64,000 nt of DNA from Streptomyces sp. NBC_00335 (GCF_036127095.1 NZ_CP108006.1:4030001-4094000), one strand, 5' to 3'; shown: positions 26,854-35,869, counted from the first letter of the stretch. Notes: generated from the sequence alone by a model not told the origin. Translations and numbers: made by a program.

Positions 26854-27058
26854 GCGCGCACCGTAACCCCGGGCCGCCGCGGGCGGATCACGCTCGCGGA
26901 CGAGCGGGCGGCTACCACGCGCGCAGTAGCTCCGCGGGACCTGCCGCGAGCGCGGTAGCGCGAAGTGTCTGCGGCTGCGGGACGACCCGGCGGGGCCCGG
27001 CCGACATGCTCGAAGCACATCCCGTCGTGGGAAGAGAAGGAAGACGAGGAGCATCCTG

Positions 27059-27412
27059 ATGTCCGCTCACCACCTGTTCGCCGCCGGTGTCACCGAATTC
27101 GGCCCGGGGAGGCTCGGAGCCACCACCGGCGGGCTGCTGGGGCTGGCCGCCGTGGTCGTCGCCGTGCTGGCGGTGACCCGGCCCGCCGGGCGCCTCGGCG
27201 TGGCCAACGGCTCGCTCGGGGCCACGGCCGCCGTGGTCGCGGGGCTGATCGCCACGGCCCTCGGCGGGCTGGTCGCGGCCACCGCCGACGGTGGACTCGG
27301 CACCGGCAACGGGCTCGGCGGGGCCTACGTGGCCCTGCTCCTCGGGTTGACCGGGTCCGCGTTGGGCGGTCGGGCACTGATCCGCACCCGCCGCGCCCGC
27401 CAGACCACTTGA
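27059..27412 (+). CDS. DUF6223-family small membrane protein
   Basis: 117 aa. Three hydrophobic segments (about 20-40, 50-75, 87-105) with Gly/Ala-rich packing and the signature G-L-G-G-A-Y-V-A-L-L-L-G-L. The ATG follows GAGGAGCATCCTG. It sits divergent from the two-component system, whose regulator may control it. Confidence 0.75.
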   Translation: MSAHHLFAAGVTEFGPGRLGATTGGLLGLAAVVVAVLAVTRPAGRLGVANGSLGATAAVVAGLIATALGGLVAATADGGLGTGNGLGGAYVALLLGLTGSALGGRALIRTRRARQTT

Positions 27413-27540
27413 CCAGCGGTCCCCCGGCCGGTCGGCACGGACCCGCCGACTCAAGTGAACGCACGTACGAACGCGCCGGACGCCGGACTGCCGCCGAGTC
27501 GCCTAGTGCTGTGACCGGAAACCGGAAAGGCCGCCACCAC

Positions 27541-28098
27541 ATGCCCGTCGACCAGCGATCCTGGGAAGCCGCGGTCCGCCATCTCTTCGAAGACGCGAAC
27601 CCCTACGACGCCACGGGCCCGCGCCGCCACGAGGACTGGGTCCTCGATGTCATCGCGCTGATGGAGGGGGTCCCCGACCCGCGGGGCTGGGCCGTTCTCG
27701 ACGATGCGGCGGAAGGCCGGTACGAGCGGCCCCCCACGTACCACTTCCCGGCGCACACTCCGGAGTTCATCGCACGGCGTCTCCAGGAGATCGACCGGAC
27801 CGGCGCCGAGAACCTGCTCCTGGCCCTCACGGACGACGGCTGCACCCTGTCCAGCCTCAAGCGCTTCACGGAGAGCGAGGAAGAACTGCGGGCCATGGCA
27901 CGCACGATCCTCGCCCGGTACGGGGACACCGCGACGTTTCACACCAACGTCAACCGGCCCGGACGCGTCCCCGGCACCCTCGACTTCACGACGCAACACT
28001 GGGGGTACAGCCCGCTGAGCTTCTACTCCGAGGACTACGGCCTGATCGTCGTCTCGGACACCGAAGTGGGACTGTTCTGGAACTTCGCCGACTACTGA
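27541..28098 (+). CDS. Hypothetical soluble protein
   Basis: 185 aa, ATG at 27541 after a GGAAAGG site. It is acidic and Trp/Tyr-containing with no signal or membrane segment. The C-terminal half (G-Y-S-P-L-S-F-Y-S-E-D-Y-G-L) is beta-rich. I do not recognise the family; the composition is in the range of small immunity-type proteins, but there is no toxin next to it. Confidence 0.65.
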   Translation: MPVDQRSWEAAVRHLFEDANPYDATGPRRHEDWVLDVIALMEGVPDPRGWAVLDDAAEGRYERPPTYHFPAHTPEFIARRLQEIDRTGAENLLLALTDDGCTLSSLKRFTESEEELRAMARTILARYGDTATFHTNVNRPGRVPGTLDFTTQHWGYSPLSFYSEDYGLIVVSDTEVGLFWNFADY

Positions 28099-28167
28099 TC
28101 CGGCTGCCGATCCCTACACGCGCAGCCCTGACCAGGCGATTTGAGAGAAGAACGCCCCCGTGTCCGT

Positions 28168-28195
28168 CCCGTATCGGACCGTGGTCCGATACGGG
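28168..28195. promoter_or_regulatory. 13-bp perfect inverted repeat (operator-like)
   Basis: CCCGTATCGGACC (28168-28180) and its exact reverse complement (28183-28195) are separated by 2 bases. Further CGGACC copies lie at about 28215 and 28240. The position, 96 bases before the ATG at 28291, suits the operator of a dimeric TetR-type regulator. Confidence 0.7.
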
Positions 28196-28290
28196 GCCGG
28201 GGAACGGGCCTCGTCGGACCTGAGGCCGACGGTGGGAAGCGGACCGTGCTCCGACGCGGTGGGGAGCCGGTGGGCGGGATCGTTCACGCC

Positions 28291-29079
28291 ATGACGAACA
28301 CGACGCGGAGCACACGGAGCACGCCCCCGGTCTGCGACACCACCGCCCCGGCCGGACAGCGGCTGCTGCCGGTGGACTGGTCCGGCTTCCCCGGGCGTTG
28401 GGCGGGCGGGGTCTCGCTCGTCGCCGGTCCGCTGCTGCTGGGCGCCGGGGTCCTGCTGAGACTGCCGTTCCACTTCTTCTACCCCGAGCAGCTCGCCGCC
28501 CGCGTCGAGCACCCGGTTCTGATCGCGGTCTCCTACGGTGCCTTCGCCGCCGGGACCGTCCTGCTGTGGCCCGCCGTTGCCGTACTCGCCTCCCGGATCG
28601 GCCGTCGCCGCCCCGGACTGGCCCTGTGGGGCGGGATCTTCGCCGTTCTCGGGCTCTTCGCCCGGACCTTCCACGCCGGGGTCGACCACCTCGCCTTCCA
28701 GCTCGCCGAACGGCAAGGAGCCGGGGCCGCAGCCTCGTTCGTCGGCGAGACGTACGGCGCGTTCCACGTCTTCAGCGCCCTCAACCTCGCCGTCATGGGC
28801 GGCTGGCTGCTCCTCGCCGTCGGCTCCTGGCGGGCGGGCGTACTGGGTCCGGTGCGCGCCCTCGCCCTCGCGGCGGCCTCCGCGCTGCCGCTCGGGGTGC
28901 TCAAGGGCACCACCCCGCTGTCGGTCGCGGCCGTCGCCGGGCTCTGCCTGGCCCTGGTCCCGCTGGGGGTCACCGTGCTCCGCGACGGCCCGGCTCCGCG
29001 CCGAGCCGTCGTACTGCGCTGGGCCGCGGCGATCGCCTTCACGGTCCTGGCCATGACCCTGATCGGCCGGGCCGGTTGA
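28291..29079 (+). CDS. Integral membrane protein of unknown function
   Basis: 262 aa from the ATG at 28291; the frame continues upstream through the palindrome and was not used. Seven or so hydrophobic segments spread over residues 35-260, with a His-containing loop (T-F-H-A-G-V-D-H-L). It ends 25 bp before the next kinase gene, so it may belong to the same operon. Confidence 0.7.
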   Translation: MTNTTRSTRSTPPVCDTTAPAGQRLLPVDWSGFPGRWAGGVSLVAGPLLLGAGVLLRLPFHFFYPEQLAARVEHPVLIAVSYGAFAAGTVLLWPAVAVLASRIGRRRPGLALWGGIFAVLGLFARTFHAGVDHLAFQLAERQGAGAAASFVGETYGAFHVFSALNLAVMGGWLLLAVGSWRAGVLGPVRALALAAASALPLGVLKGTTPLSVAAVAGLCLALVPLGVTVLRDGPAPRRAVVLRWAAAIAFTVLAMTLIGRAG

Positions 29080-29104
29080 CGATATGGCGATGTACGGTCG
29101 GGCC

Positions 29105-30274
29105 ATGCGTCTCCCCCGGCGACCGCACGACAGCCATCTCCTCGCGCTCGACCTGGCCGCCGCGCTGCTGATCGCCGCGACGTACACCGGGTTCGCCCGG
29201 ATGTCCGGGAGCGATGCCCAGCCCGCCTACACCGGACCGCCGTGGGCGGGCGTGCTCGTCGCCGCGCTGGTCGGCCTCCCGGTGGCGGCCCGCCGGCGGT
29301 GGCCCGTGGCGGCCGCCTTCACGGCCCTCGCCGGGCTCGCCGCCGCCACCCTCCTGGACATCACCCGCGAGCCGTACGCCGCCCTCGGCCTGATCCTCTA
29401 CGCCGTCGCCCTCACGCGGAGCCCGCGGCGCTCGGTGCCCGTACTGGCCCTCGTACTCGCCGCTTCGGCGGCCGCGGTGCTCACCGGGGAGGCCCTGGTC
29501 ACCCCGGCCGAGACCTGGAGCGGGGCGGCCGGGGTCGCGGCCATCGTCTGGCTGGTCCTCGGCGGCGGCTGGGCGGCGGGCTACGCCGTACGCGCCCGCC
29601 GGGCCCGGGAGGCGGACCTCGCCGACCGCCGCACCGAGCACGCCATCGCCGAGGAACGGCTGCGGATCGCACGGGAGTTGCACGACATCGTGTCGCACAG
29701 CCTCAGCCTGATCGCGGTGAAGGCGGGAGTCGCCGGGCACGTCGCCCCGCGGCGGCCCGAGGAGGCGGTGGACGCGCTGCGCGTCATCGAGCAGACCAGC
29801 CGGGCGGCGATGACCGAGATGCGCCGCACCCTGGGCTTGCTCCGCGCCGACGCGGCCGCCGCCCCGCTGGGCCCGGCACCCGGCCTCGACGCGCTCGACG
29901 GGCTGGCGGAACAGGCCCGACAGGCGGGCGTGGAGGTGGAGTTGAACGTGCGGATACCCGACGGCGGTCTGCCCGCGGGCATCGCCCTGGCCGTGCACCG
30001 GATCGTCCAGGAGTCCCTCACCAACGCGGTGAAGCACGCGGCCCCCGCACGCTGCCGGGTCGCGGTCGAGGCCGACCCGCGCGAGGTGCGGATCGACGTC
30101 ACGGACGACGGCGTACGGGGCGCGGCCCGCGCACGGCCTGGGGGTCACGGCCTGGTCGGCATGCGGGAGCGGGCGATCATGTACGGCGGCACGTTCAGCG
30201 CGGGACCGCGCCCCGAGGGGGGCTTCGCGGTCTCCGCCCGACTGCCGCAGGACGGCACGAGGAGGACCGCATGA
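29105..30274 (+). CDS. Sensor histidine kinase (NarL-type)
   Basis: 389 aa using the ATG at 29105; another in-frame ATG at 29084 is possible and neither has a strong ribosome-binding site. The N-terminal half has about five membrane helices. The phospho-acceptor His is in A-R-E-L-H-D-I-V-S-H, and the HATPase domain has T-N-A-V-K-H-A, D-D-G-V-R-G and G-L-V-G-M. It partners with the regulator at 30315. Confidence 0.92.
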   Translation: MRLPRRPHDSHLLALDLAAALLIAATYTGFARMSGSDAQPAYTGPPWAGVLVAALVGLPVAARRRWPVAAAFTALAGLAAATLLDITREPYAALGLILYAVALTRSPRRSVPVLALVLAASAAAVLTGEALVTPAETWSGAAGVAAIVWLVLGGGWAAGYAVRARRAREADLADRRTEHAIAEERLRIARELHDIVSHSLSLIAVKAGVAGHVAPRRPEEAVDALRVIEQTSRAAMTEMRRTLGLLRADAAAAPLGPAPGLDALDGLAEQARQAGVEVELNVRIPDGGLPAGIALAVHRIVQESLTNAVKHAAPARCRVAVEADPREVRIDVTDDGVRGAARARPGGHGLVGMRERAIMYGGTFSAGPRPEGGFAVSARLPQDGTRRTA

Positions 30275-30314
30275 CGGAAGCGGCGGACACGACGGAAGCG
30301 GCGGGGGTGACGGG

Positions 30315-31052
30315 GTGACGGAAGTGACCGGCACGACCCGCGTGCTCGTCGTCGACGACCAGGTGCTGCTGCGCGGCTCCTTCCGGATCCTCGTCGAGAA
30401 CGAACCGGGCCTCACCGCCGTCGGAGAGGCCGGCAACGGCGCGGAAGCCGTCGAGCTCGCCCGCCTGCACCGTCCGGACGTGGTCCTGATGGACGTCCGG
30501 ATGCCCGTCATGGACGGGATCGAGGCGACCCGGCGGATCTGCGGGTCCCCTGAGACCGCGGGCGTACGGGTGCTGATCCTGACCACGTTCGACCTCGACG
30601 AGTACGTCTACGCGGCCCTGCGGGCCGGTGCCGCGGGCTTCCTCCTCAAGGACGCCCCGCCCGCGGAGGTGCTGGCGGCCATCCGGGTCATCGCCGCCGG
30701 CGACAGCCTGCTGGCTCCGTCCGTGACCCGCCGCCTCATCGAGGAGTTCGCCCGCAGACCGGAACCGGAACCGGACCCGGACCCGGACCCGGACCCGACC
30801 CCCGTCCCGGGCCACGGGCCCGCCCCGCTGGCGGGGGTGACGGAACGGGAGCGCGAGGTCCTGGAGCTGATCGCGCGCGGCCTGTCGAACGACGAGATCA
30901 CGGCACGCCTGCACCTGAGCATGGGCACGGTGAAGACCCACATCGGCCGCCTGCTGTCCAAGCTCTCCGCCCGCGACCGGGCCCAACTGGTCATCACCGC
31001 CTACGAATCGGGAGTCGTATCACCCTCCGACGGCGGGCTGGGCGGGGCCTGA
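30315..31052 (+). CDS. NarL/FixJ-family response regulator with repetitive linker
   Basis: 245 aa, GTG start. The receiver has D-D, phospho-Asp in L-M-D-V-R-M-P and Lys in L-L-K-D. A LuxR-type helix-turn-helix follows (E-R-E-R-E-V, M-G-T-V-K-T-H). Between them, about residues 150-165, is an acidic Glu-Pro/Asp-Pro repeat coded by six hexanucleotides at 30759-30794, which makes the linker longer than in its paralogues. Confidence 0.94.
   Translation: MTEVTGTTRVLVVDDQVLLRGSFRILVENEPGLTAVGEAGNGAEAVELARLHRPDVVLMDVRMPVMDGIEATRRICGSPETAGVRVLILTTFDLDEYVYAALRAGAAGFLLKDAPPAEVLAAIRVIAAGDSLLAPSVTRRLIEEFARRPEPEPDPDPDPDPTPVPGHGPAPLAGVTEREREVLELIARGLSNDEITARLHLSMGTVKTHIGRLLSKLSARDRAQLVITAYESGVVSPSDGGLGGA
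30759..30794 (+). repeat. Hexanucleotide tandem repeat inside a response regulator gene
   Basis: Two CCGGAA and four CCGGAC units in tandem. Each unit adds two codons (Pro-Glu or Pro-Asp), so copy-number changes keep the frame but change the interdomain linker. Confidence 0.85.
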
Positions 31053-31145
31053 ATCCTGTCGAGCGTGTGCTGGGGGTAGCCCCACCCCGCGGTCGGGGGC
31101 CTACCGGCCTGTGGGCCACACCCCCGGATCCATACGCTCGTATAC

Positions 31146-32780
31146 ATGTTGAAGCGGACAGCACACGCAGTCATCGTCGGCGCCCTCGCGCTGAGCACCG
31201 CCGCGGCCGTCACGGTCCCCGCGCACGCGGCCACCACCTTCGGGGCCGACCACACCGACAGCCGCACCGACGGCCCCCATGGCGGGCCAATTGTCCGAAC
31301 CGAAAAGGGAGTTGTGCGCGGTACGGCCACCGGCGCCGTGCGCACCTTCCAGGGCATCCCTTACGCGGCGCCCCCCATCGGGGCGCGCCGCTGGGCGCCC
31401 CCGGCCCCCGCCGTCCGGTGGGAGGGCGTGCGGGACGCCACCGAACCGGGGGCCGCCTGCCCCCAGACGGGGTTCCTCTCCCCCGTCGGTCCCGCGTCCG
31501 ACCAGGAGGACTGCCTCTTCGTCAACGTGACCACCCCGCGGGCCCCTTCGGCCCGCCCCCGCCCCGTGATGCTGTACCTGCACGGAGGCGACCACACCGA
31601 CGGCACCGGAGCCATGTACGGGGCCGAGCGGCTCGCCGCCTTGGGCGACGTGGTCGTCGTCACCGTCAACTACCGTCTCGCCGCCCTCGGTTACCTGGCC
31701 CACCCGGACCTGGAAGCGACCGGCGGCGAGTCCGGGAACTACGGTTTCCTGGACCAGCAGGCCGCCCTGCGCTGGGTGCAGCGCAACGCCCGCGCCTTCG
31801 GCGGGGACCCGGACCGGGTCACCCTGTTCGGCCAGTCCGCCGGCGGCTACAGCACGTGCGCCCACCTCGCCGCCCCCTCCTCCGCGGGCCTCTTCGACCG
31901 GGTCATCCTGCAGAGCTCACCCTGCACGGGGCCCGATGGCCGCCGCGACCGCACCGCGGCCCTGGCCGACGGTACGGACGCCGCCGAGGCGATCGAGGCC
32001 GCGCCCGGGGTGCCCGACTGGCGCACCGCCGCGCCCGAACACCTCGTCAACCCCTTCGGCACGGGCCCCGAGTACACGCCGGTCTACGGGGGCGGGCTGC
32101 TGCCCCGTACCCCCGGCGAGGCGTTCGCATCGGGGCGGTTCAACAAGGTTCCGGTGCTCCAGGGCATCAACCGGGACGAGGAGCGGGCGCGGGTCTACGG
32201 CCTCGAACTGGCCAAGAAGGAGCGCACGCACGATCCGGACGCCCGGTTCGACGAGGCCGACCGGCTGGACGTGCTGGAGGACACCTTCGGCGAGGAGCGG
32301 GCCGCCGTCGTCGCGGCGCAGTACCCCGTCTCCGCCTACGGAGGTTCCCCCGGCCTCGCCCTCGCGGCGGCCCTGACCGACCGGAACTGGGCCCGGCACT
32401 CCGTCGAGACCGGCCGGGCGTTGTCCCGCCACGTCCCCACGTACACCTACGAGTTCGCCGAGCGCACCACCCCGTGGTACTCCGACCCGCAGTTCCCGAA
32501 GCCCGGCTTCGAGCCGGGTGCCGGCCACACCTTCGAGCTGCCCTACCTCTTCGAGGTCGACGCCTACGAGAAGCTCACCCCGGAGCAGACGCGGCTCTCC
32601 GCCGACATGATCGCCATCTGGGCGGACTTCGCCCGCACCGGCAGGGCCGGCTGGAAGGCCACCACGCCCACGGCCCCGAACGCACAGTCCCTGGCCTCCG
32701 GCCCCGGCGGCATCCACCCCGTGGACTTCGCCAAGGACCACCGGTACGCGTTCTGGAAGTCTCTGGAGTCCAACCGGTGA
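31146..32780 (+). CDS. Secreted type-B carboxylesterase/lipase
   Basis: 544 aa. Signal peptide (about 1-29, ending A-H-A). The oxyanion region L-H-G-G-D-H (145-150) and nucleophile elbow G-Q-S-A-G-G (Ser231) are present, with the family opening V-R-G and F-x-G-I-P-Y-A. The acid and a late His (A-G-H-T-F-E) fit the triad. It hydrolyses carboxylic esters outside the cell; the substrate is unknown. Confidence 0.93.
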   Translation: MLKRTAHAVIVGALALSTAAAVTVPAHAATTFGADHTDSRTDGPHGGPIVRTEKGVVRGTATGAVRTFQGIPYAAPPIGARRWAPPAPAVRWEGVRDATEPGAACPQTGFLSPVGPASDQEDCLFVNVTTPRAPSARPRPVMLYLHGGDHTDGTGAMYGAERLAALGDVVVVTVNYRLAALGYLAHPDLEATGGESGNYGFLDQQAALRWVQRNARAFGGDPDRVTLFGQSAGGYSTCAHLAAPSSAGLFDRVILQSSPCTGPDGRRDRTAALADGTDAAEAIEAAPGVPDWRTAAPEHLVNPFGTGPEYTPVYGGGLLPRTPGEAFASGRFNKVPVLQGINRDEERARVYGLELAKKERTHDPDARFDEADRLDVLEDTFGEERAAVVAAQYPVSAYGGSPGLALAAALTDRNWARHSVETGRALSRHVPTYTYEFAERTTPWYSDPQFPKPGFEPGAGHTFELPYLFEVDAYEKLTPEQTRLSADMIAIWADFARTGRAGWKATTPTAPNAQSLASGPGGIHPVDFAKDHRYAFWKSLESNR

Positions 32781-32799
32781 GTCCCCGTGCGCCGGTGGG

Positions 32800-33756
32800 T
32801 CACCACTCGGCGATCAGCGGGGTCCGGGGTGCGTACTGCCGCCAGGCCTCGGCGAGGCGGACGAGGCGGGCGGGGGCGGCGATGCCGCGTACGGCTGCGA
32901 TCTTGTCCTCGGTGACCTCGAACGCCACGGCGCCCATGACCTGGTCGCCGAGGACGAAGAGGACGGCGGGGGCGCCGTTGACGACCGCGTAGTGGAGGTC
33001 GAGCGCGCCGCCGGCGAGCCGCTGCTTCGCGGGCGTGGACGTGAAGCCGCCCCGCATGACGGTGGCGACGCGCCGCGGAGTGTCGTACCGCAGCAGCTTC
33101 TCCGCCAGGCCGGCGCCGTCGGAGAGCGCGATCACGTCGTCGGTGAGCAGGGCCACCAGCCGTTCGGTACGGCCCGAGGTGGCGGCGGTCAGGAACTCCT
33201 CCACGATCCTGCGGGCCGACGCGGGGTCGATCTCCTGGACGCCGCGGCGGCGGTCGGCGGTGACGCGGGCCCGGGCGCGGTGGAGGTGCTGCTGGCTCGC
33301 GGACTCGGAGATGTCGAGGATCCCGGCGATCTCGGCGTGACCGTACGAGAACGCCTCGCGCAGGATGTAGACGGCCCGCTCGACGGGTGACAGGCGTTCC
33401 ATGACGGTCAGCACGGCCAGGGAAACCGATTCGCGCTGCTCGTAGGTCTCGGCCGGGCCGAGCATCGGGTCGCCGTCGAGGAGCAGTTCGGGGAACCAGG
33501 CCCCGGCGGTGCGTTCACGGCGCGCCTGCGCCGAGCGGAGCCGGTCGAGGCACAGGTTGGTGACGACCTTGGTCAGCCAGGCTTCGGGCACCTCGATCTG
33601 CTGCCGGTCGGCGGCCTGCCAGTGCAAGAACGCGTCCTGCACGGCGTCTTGGGCGTCGGCGGCGGAACCCAGCAGGCGGTAGGCCAGCGAGGCCAGCCGG
33701 TTCCGGCTGGCCTCGAACCGGCTGGTGTCGAAGCGATCGGCAGCACTGGTGTCCAC
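32800..33756 (-). CDS. ECF sigma factor, SigJ/ECF41-like, with C-terminal SnoaL-like domain
   Basis: 318 aa. Region 2 (about 12-80; A-Y-R-L-L-G-S-A-A-D-A-Q-D-A-V-Q-D) and region 4 (about 115-170; L-S-P-V-E-R-A-V-Y-I-L-R-E-A-F, then Y-G-H-A-E-I-A-G-I-L) are clear. A ~130-residue C-terminal extension has the NTF2/SnoaL look typical of this sigma group, which uses it in place of an anti-sigma factor. The stop-to-start arrangement with the flavoprotein at 33774-35021 (gap 17 bp, same strand) is the usual one for the group: the sigma factor probably controls that gene. Confidence 0.93.
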   Translation of the reverse strand: MDTSAADRFDTSRFEASRNRLASLAYRLLGSAADAQDAVQDAFLHWQAADRQQIEVPEAWLTKVVTNLCLDRLRSAQARRERTAGAWFPELLLDGDPMLGPAETYEQRESVSLAVLTVMERLSPVERAVYILREAFSYGHAEIAGILDISESASQQHLHRARARVTADRRRGVQEIDPASARRIVEEFLTAATSGRTERLVALLTDDVIALSDGAGLAEKLLRYDTPRRVATVMRGGFTSTPAKQRLAGGALDLHYAVVNGAPAVLFVLGDQVMGAVAFEVTEDKIAAVRGIAAPARLVRLAEAWRQYAPRTPLIAEW

Positions 33757-33773
33757 GTTCCCACCCTAGGCGG

Positions 33774-35021
33774 CTAGGCCCCCGTCCCGGCTACGGGAAC
33801 GTCCGAGGCGTACGGGACTGCGGGCGCGGCGGACGCGTCCGGTGCGGGGGCCAGGCGGCGTTGGCGCTTGGGCACGCCGAAGGTCGGGTGCGAGGTGCTC
33901 CACAGCGACATCTTGAGGATGCCGGCCTTGATCCGCGCGGCCTTCCGGCCGCCCACGTACTTCGGCTTGGCCCGGGCTTCGTGGTCGACGAACTGCAGGA
34001 TCCCGTCCTGCCGCCCGAGGCTGATGTGGTTGCCCGGGTAGTCCAGCTTGACGTGGCCGGTCTTGCCGCCGGTGAGGGTGCCCACGATGGCCTTCATGGC
34101 CTGCATGCCGGTGAAGCCGGCCGAAGCACAGGACATCGGCAGCGGCTGCCCGTTGGCGCCGATGGTGTGGACGCTGTCCCCGGCCGCGTAGACCTCGGGG
34201 TGCGAGAGCGAGCGCATGGTGCCGTCGACGAGGATCCGGCCGCTCTCGGTGACCGCGAGCCCGGCGGCGGCCGCGATGGGGTGGACCGCGAACCCGGCCG
34301 TCCACACCGTCGCGCCGGAGGGCAGGGCGGTGCCGTCGGCGCACAGGACGCGGGTCGCTTCGACGGCTTGGACGGCGGTGTGTTCCAGGACGGTGATGCC
34401 GATCCGGTCGCAGGCCCGGCGCAGGTGGGCGCGCGCTCCGGCGGAGAGGGGGGCGGCCAGCTCGCCGCGGGCGATCAGCGTGACCGACAGGCCGGGCCGG
34501 GACTCGGCGATCTCGGTGGCGGTCTCGATGCCGGTCAGCCCGTCGCCGACGACCAGGACGTTCCCTCCCTCGGGCAGGCCGTCCAGGCGCTCGCGCAGGC
34601 GCAGCGCCGAGGGCCGGGCGGAGACGTCGAAGGCGTGGTCGGCGGCGCCGGGGACACCGCGGTCGTCACCGTGGCTGCCGAGCGCGTAGAGGAGGGTGTC
34701 GTAGCCGAGCTCGTCGGTGCCGGCGCCAGTGCCGGCGTCACCGCCGGTGTCGGCCACGGAGACGACCCGGCGCTCGGGGTCGAGAGCGGTGACCCGGGCC
34801 AGGCGCAGGCGGATCCCGGTGCCCGCGAAGACGTCGGCGAGCGTGCGGGTCTCGATGTCCTGGCCGGTCGCGACCTGGTGCAGCCGCAGCCGTTCGACGA
34901 AGTCCGGCTCGGCGTTGACCACGGTGATCTCGGCGTCCGCCGGGGACAGCCGACGGGCCAGGTTCCCGGCCACGTAGGCCCCGGCGTAGCCGGCACCGAG
35001 GACGAGGATGCGGTGCTTCAT
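33774..35021 (-). CDS. NDH-2-like FAD-dependent oxidoreductase
   Basis: 415 aa from the ATG at 35021, with AGGAG upstream. Two dinucleotide-binding folds: G-A-G-Y-A-G (9-14) for FAD and V-V-G-D-G-L-T-G-I-E for NAD(P)H. The late motif Y-A-A-G-D-S-V is the FAD-contacting A-G-D. It resembles type II NADH:quinone oxidoreductases but has no C-terminal membrane anchor. It lies directly upstream of the ECF sigma gene on the same strand. Confidence 0.9.
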   Translation of the reverse strand: MKHRILVLGAGYAGAYVAGNLARRLSPADAEITVVNAEPDFVERLRLHQVATGQDIETRTLADVFAGTGIRLRLARVTALDPERRVVSVADTGGDAGTGAGTDELGYDTLLYALGSHGDDRGVPGAADHAFDVSARPSALRLRERLDGLPEGGNVLVVGDGLTGIETATEIAESRPGLSVTLIARGELAAPLSAGARAHLRRACDRIGITVLEHTAVQAVEATRVLCADGTALPSGATVWTAGFAVHPIAAAAGLAVTESGRILVDGTMRSLSHPEVYAAGDSVHTIGANGQPLPMSCASAGFTGMQAMKAIVGTLTGGKTGHVKLDYPGNHISLGRQDGILQFVDHEARAKPKYVGGRKAARIKAGILKMSLWSTSHPTFGVPKRQRRLAPAPDASAAPAVPYASDVPVAGTGA

Positions 35022-35196
35022 GTGGTGCTCCTGTCGGTTCGCTGGGCTCTCGGTGACTTGAGCGGGACAGCGGACCGATTCCTGACAGGAACCGCGTGTG
35101 GCGTGGGTCACATGGGGGGGCGGCGTCGTGGCCTTCGCCGGCTCCGCACCGACCCTGAGCGTCACGACCCTCGCCTGACCTCGACCGACAGCCCAC

Positions 35197-35270
35197 ATGG
35201 CACCACCACCGCGCGCATGGCGCCACTAAAGCCTCGCAGTGGCGCCATTCATGTGCCATGATGACACCAC
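35197..35270. promoter_or_regulatory. Cluster of TGGCRCCAC operator-like repeats
   Basis: ATGGCACCAC at 35197-35206, ATGGCGCCACT at 35217-35227, its exact inverse AGTGGCGCCAT at 35238-35248, an inverse TGCCAT at 35254-35259 and ATGACACCAC at 35261-35270. Starts are about 20-23 bases apart, near two helical turns. The cluster lies between the flavoprotein gene and the GtrA-like gene. Confidence 0.75.
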
Positions 35271-35338
35271 TGCGGCACAGTCAGCGGTCCGCACGTTCAC
35301 GGAGTCGCCAACGGGATCACCAACGGAGGGGTTGGATC

Positions 35339-35869
35339 ATGGAGACAGTGCAGAGCCGGAAGCAGGACGCAGCCGGCGCCTTCACCGCCTTCTCCCGCTT
35401 CGTGCTCTGCGGCGGAGGGGTGGGGGTCGCCTCCAGCTTCGCCGTCGCGGCCCTCGGCTCCTGGATTCCCTGGATCCTGGCCAACGCCCTGGTCAGCGTG
35501 GTCTCCACGCTCCTCGCCACCGAGCTGCACGCCCGCTTCACCTTCGGCGCGGGCGGCCGGGCCACCTGGCGCCAGCACGCGCAGTCGGCCGGATCCGCGG
35601 CGGCCGCGTACGCGGTGACCTGCGCGGCGATGCTCGTCCTGCGGCAGCTCGACGCGTCGCCCAGCGCCCTGCGCGAACAGGTCGTCTACCTGTCCGCCTC
35701 CGCACTCTCCGGCGCCGCGCGCTTCGCGGTGCTGCGCCTCGTCGTCTTCGCGCAGCACCGCTCGAAGACCGCGGCCGCCATCGGTACCACCCGCGCCGTA
35801 CCCGTGCCCGCGGCCGTGGCCCGTACCGCCGCCCCAGCCGGGGCGGCGGACCTCTGCCGCGCGGCCTGA
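35339..35869 (+). CDS. GtrA-like membrane protein
   Basis: 176 aa from the ATG at 35339, with GGAGGGG upstream. Four hydrophobic segments in residues 18-145 with the GtrA look: F-S-R-F-V-L-C-G-G near the start, N-A-L-V-S in helix 2 and F-T-F-G after it, and a final R-F-A-V-L-R stretch. GtrA proteins help move polyprenyl-linked sugars in cell-surface glycan synthesis. The last 35 residues are an Ala-rich tail. Confidence 0.8.
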   Translation: METVQSRKQDAAGAFTAFSRFVLCGGGVGVASSFAVAALGSWIPWILANALVSVVSTLLATELHARFTFGAGGRATWRQHAQSAGSAAAAYAVTCAAMLVLRQLDASPSALREQVVYLSASALSGAARFAVLRLVVFAQHRSKTAAAIGTTRAVPVPAAVARTAAPAGAADLCRAA

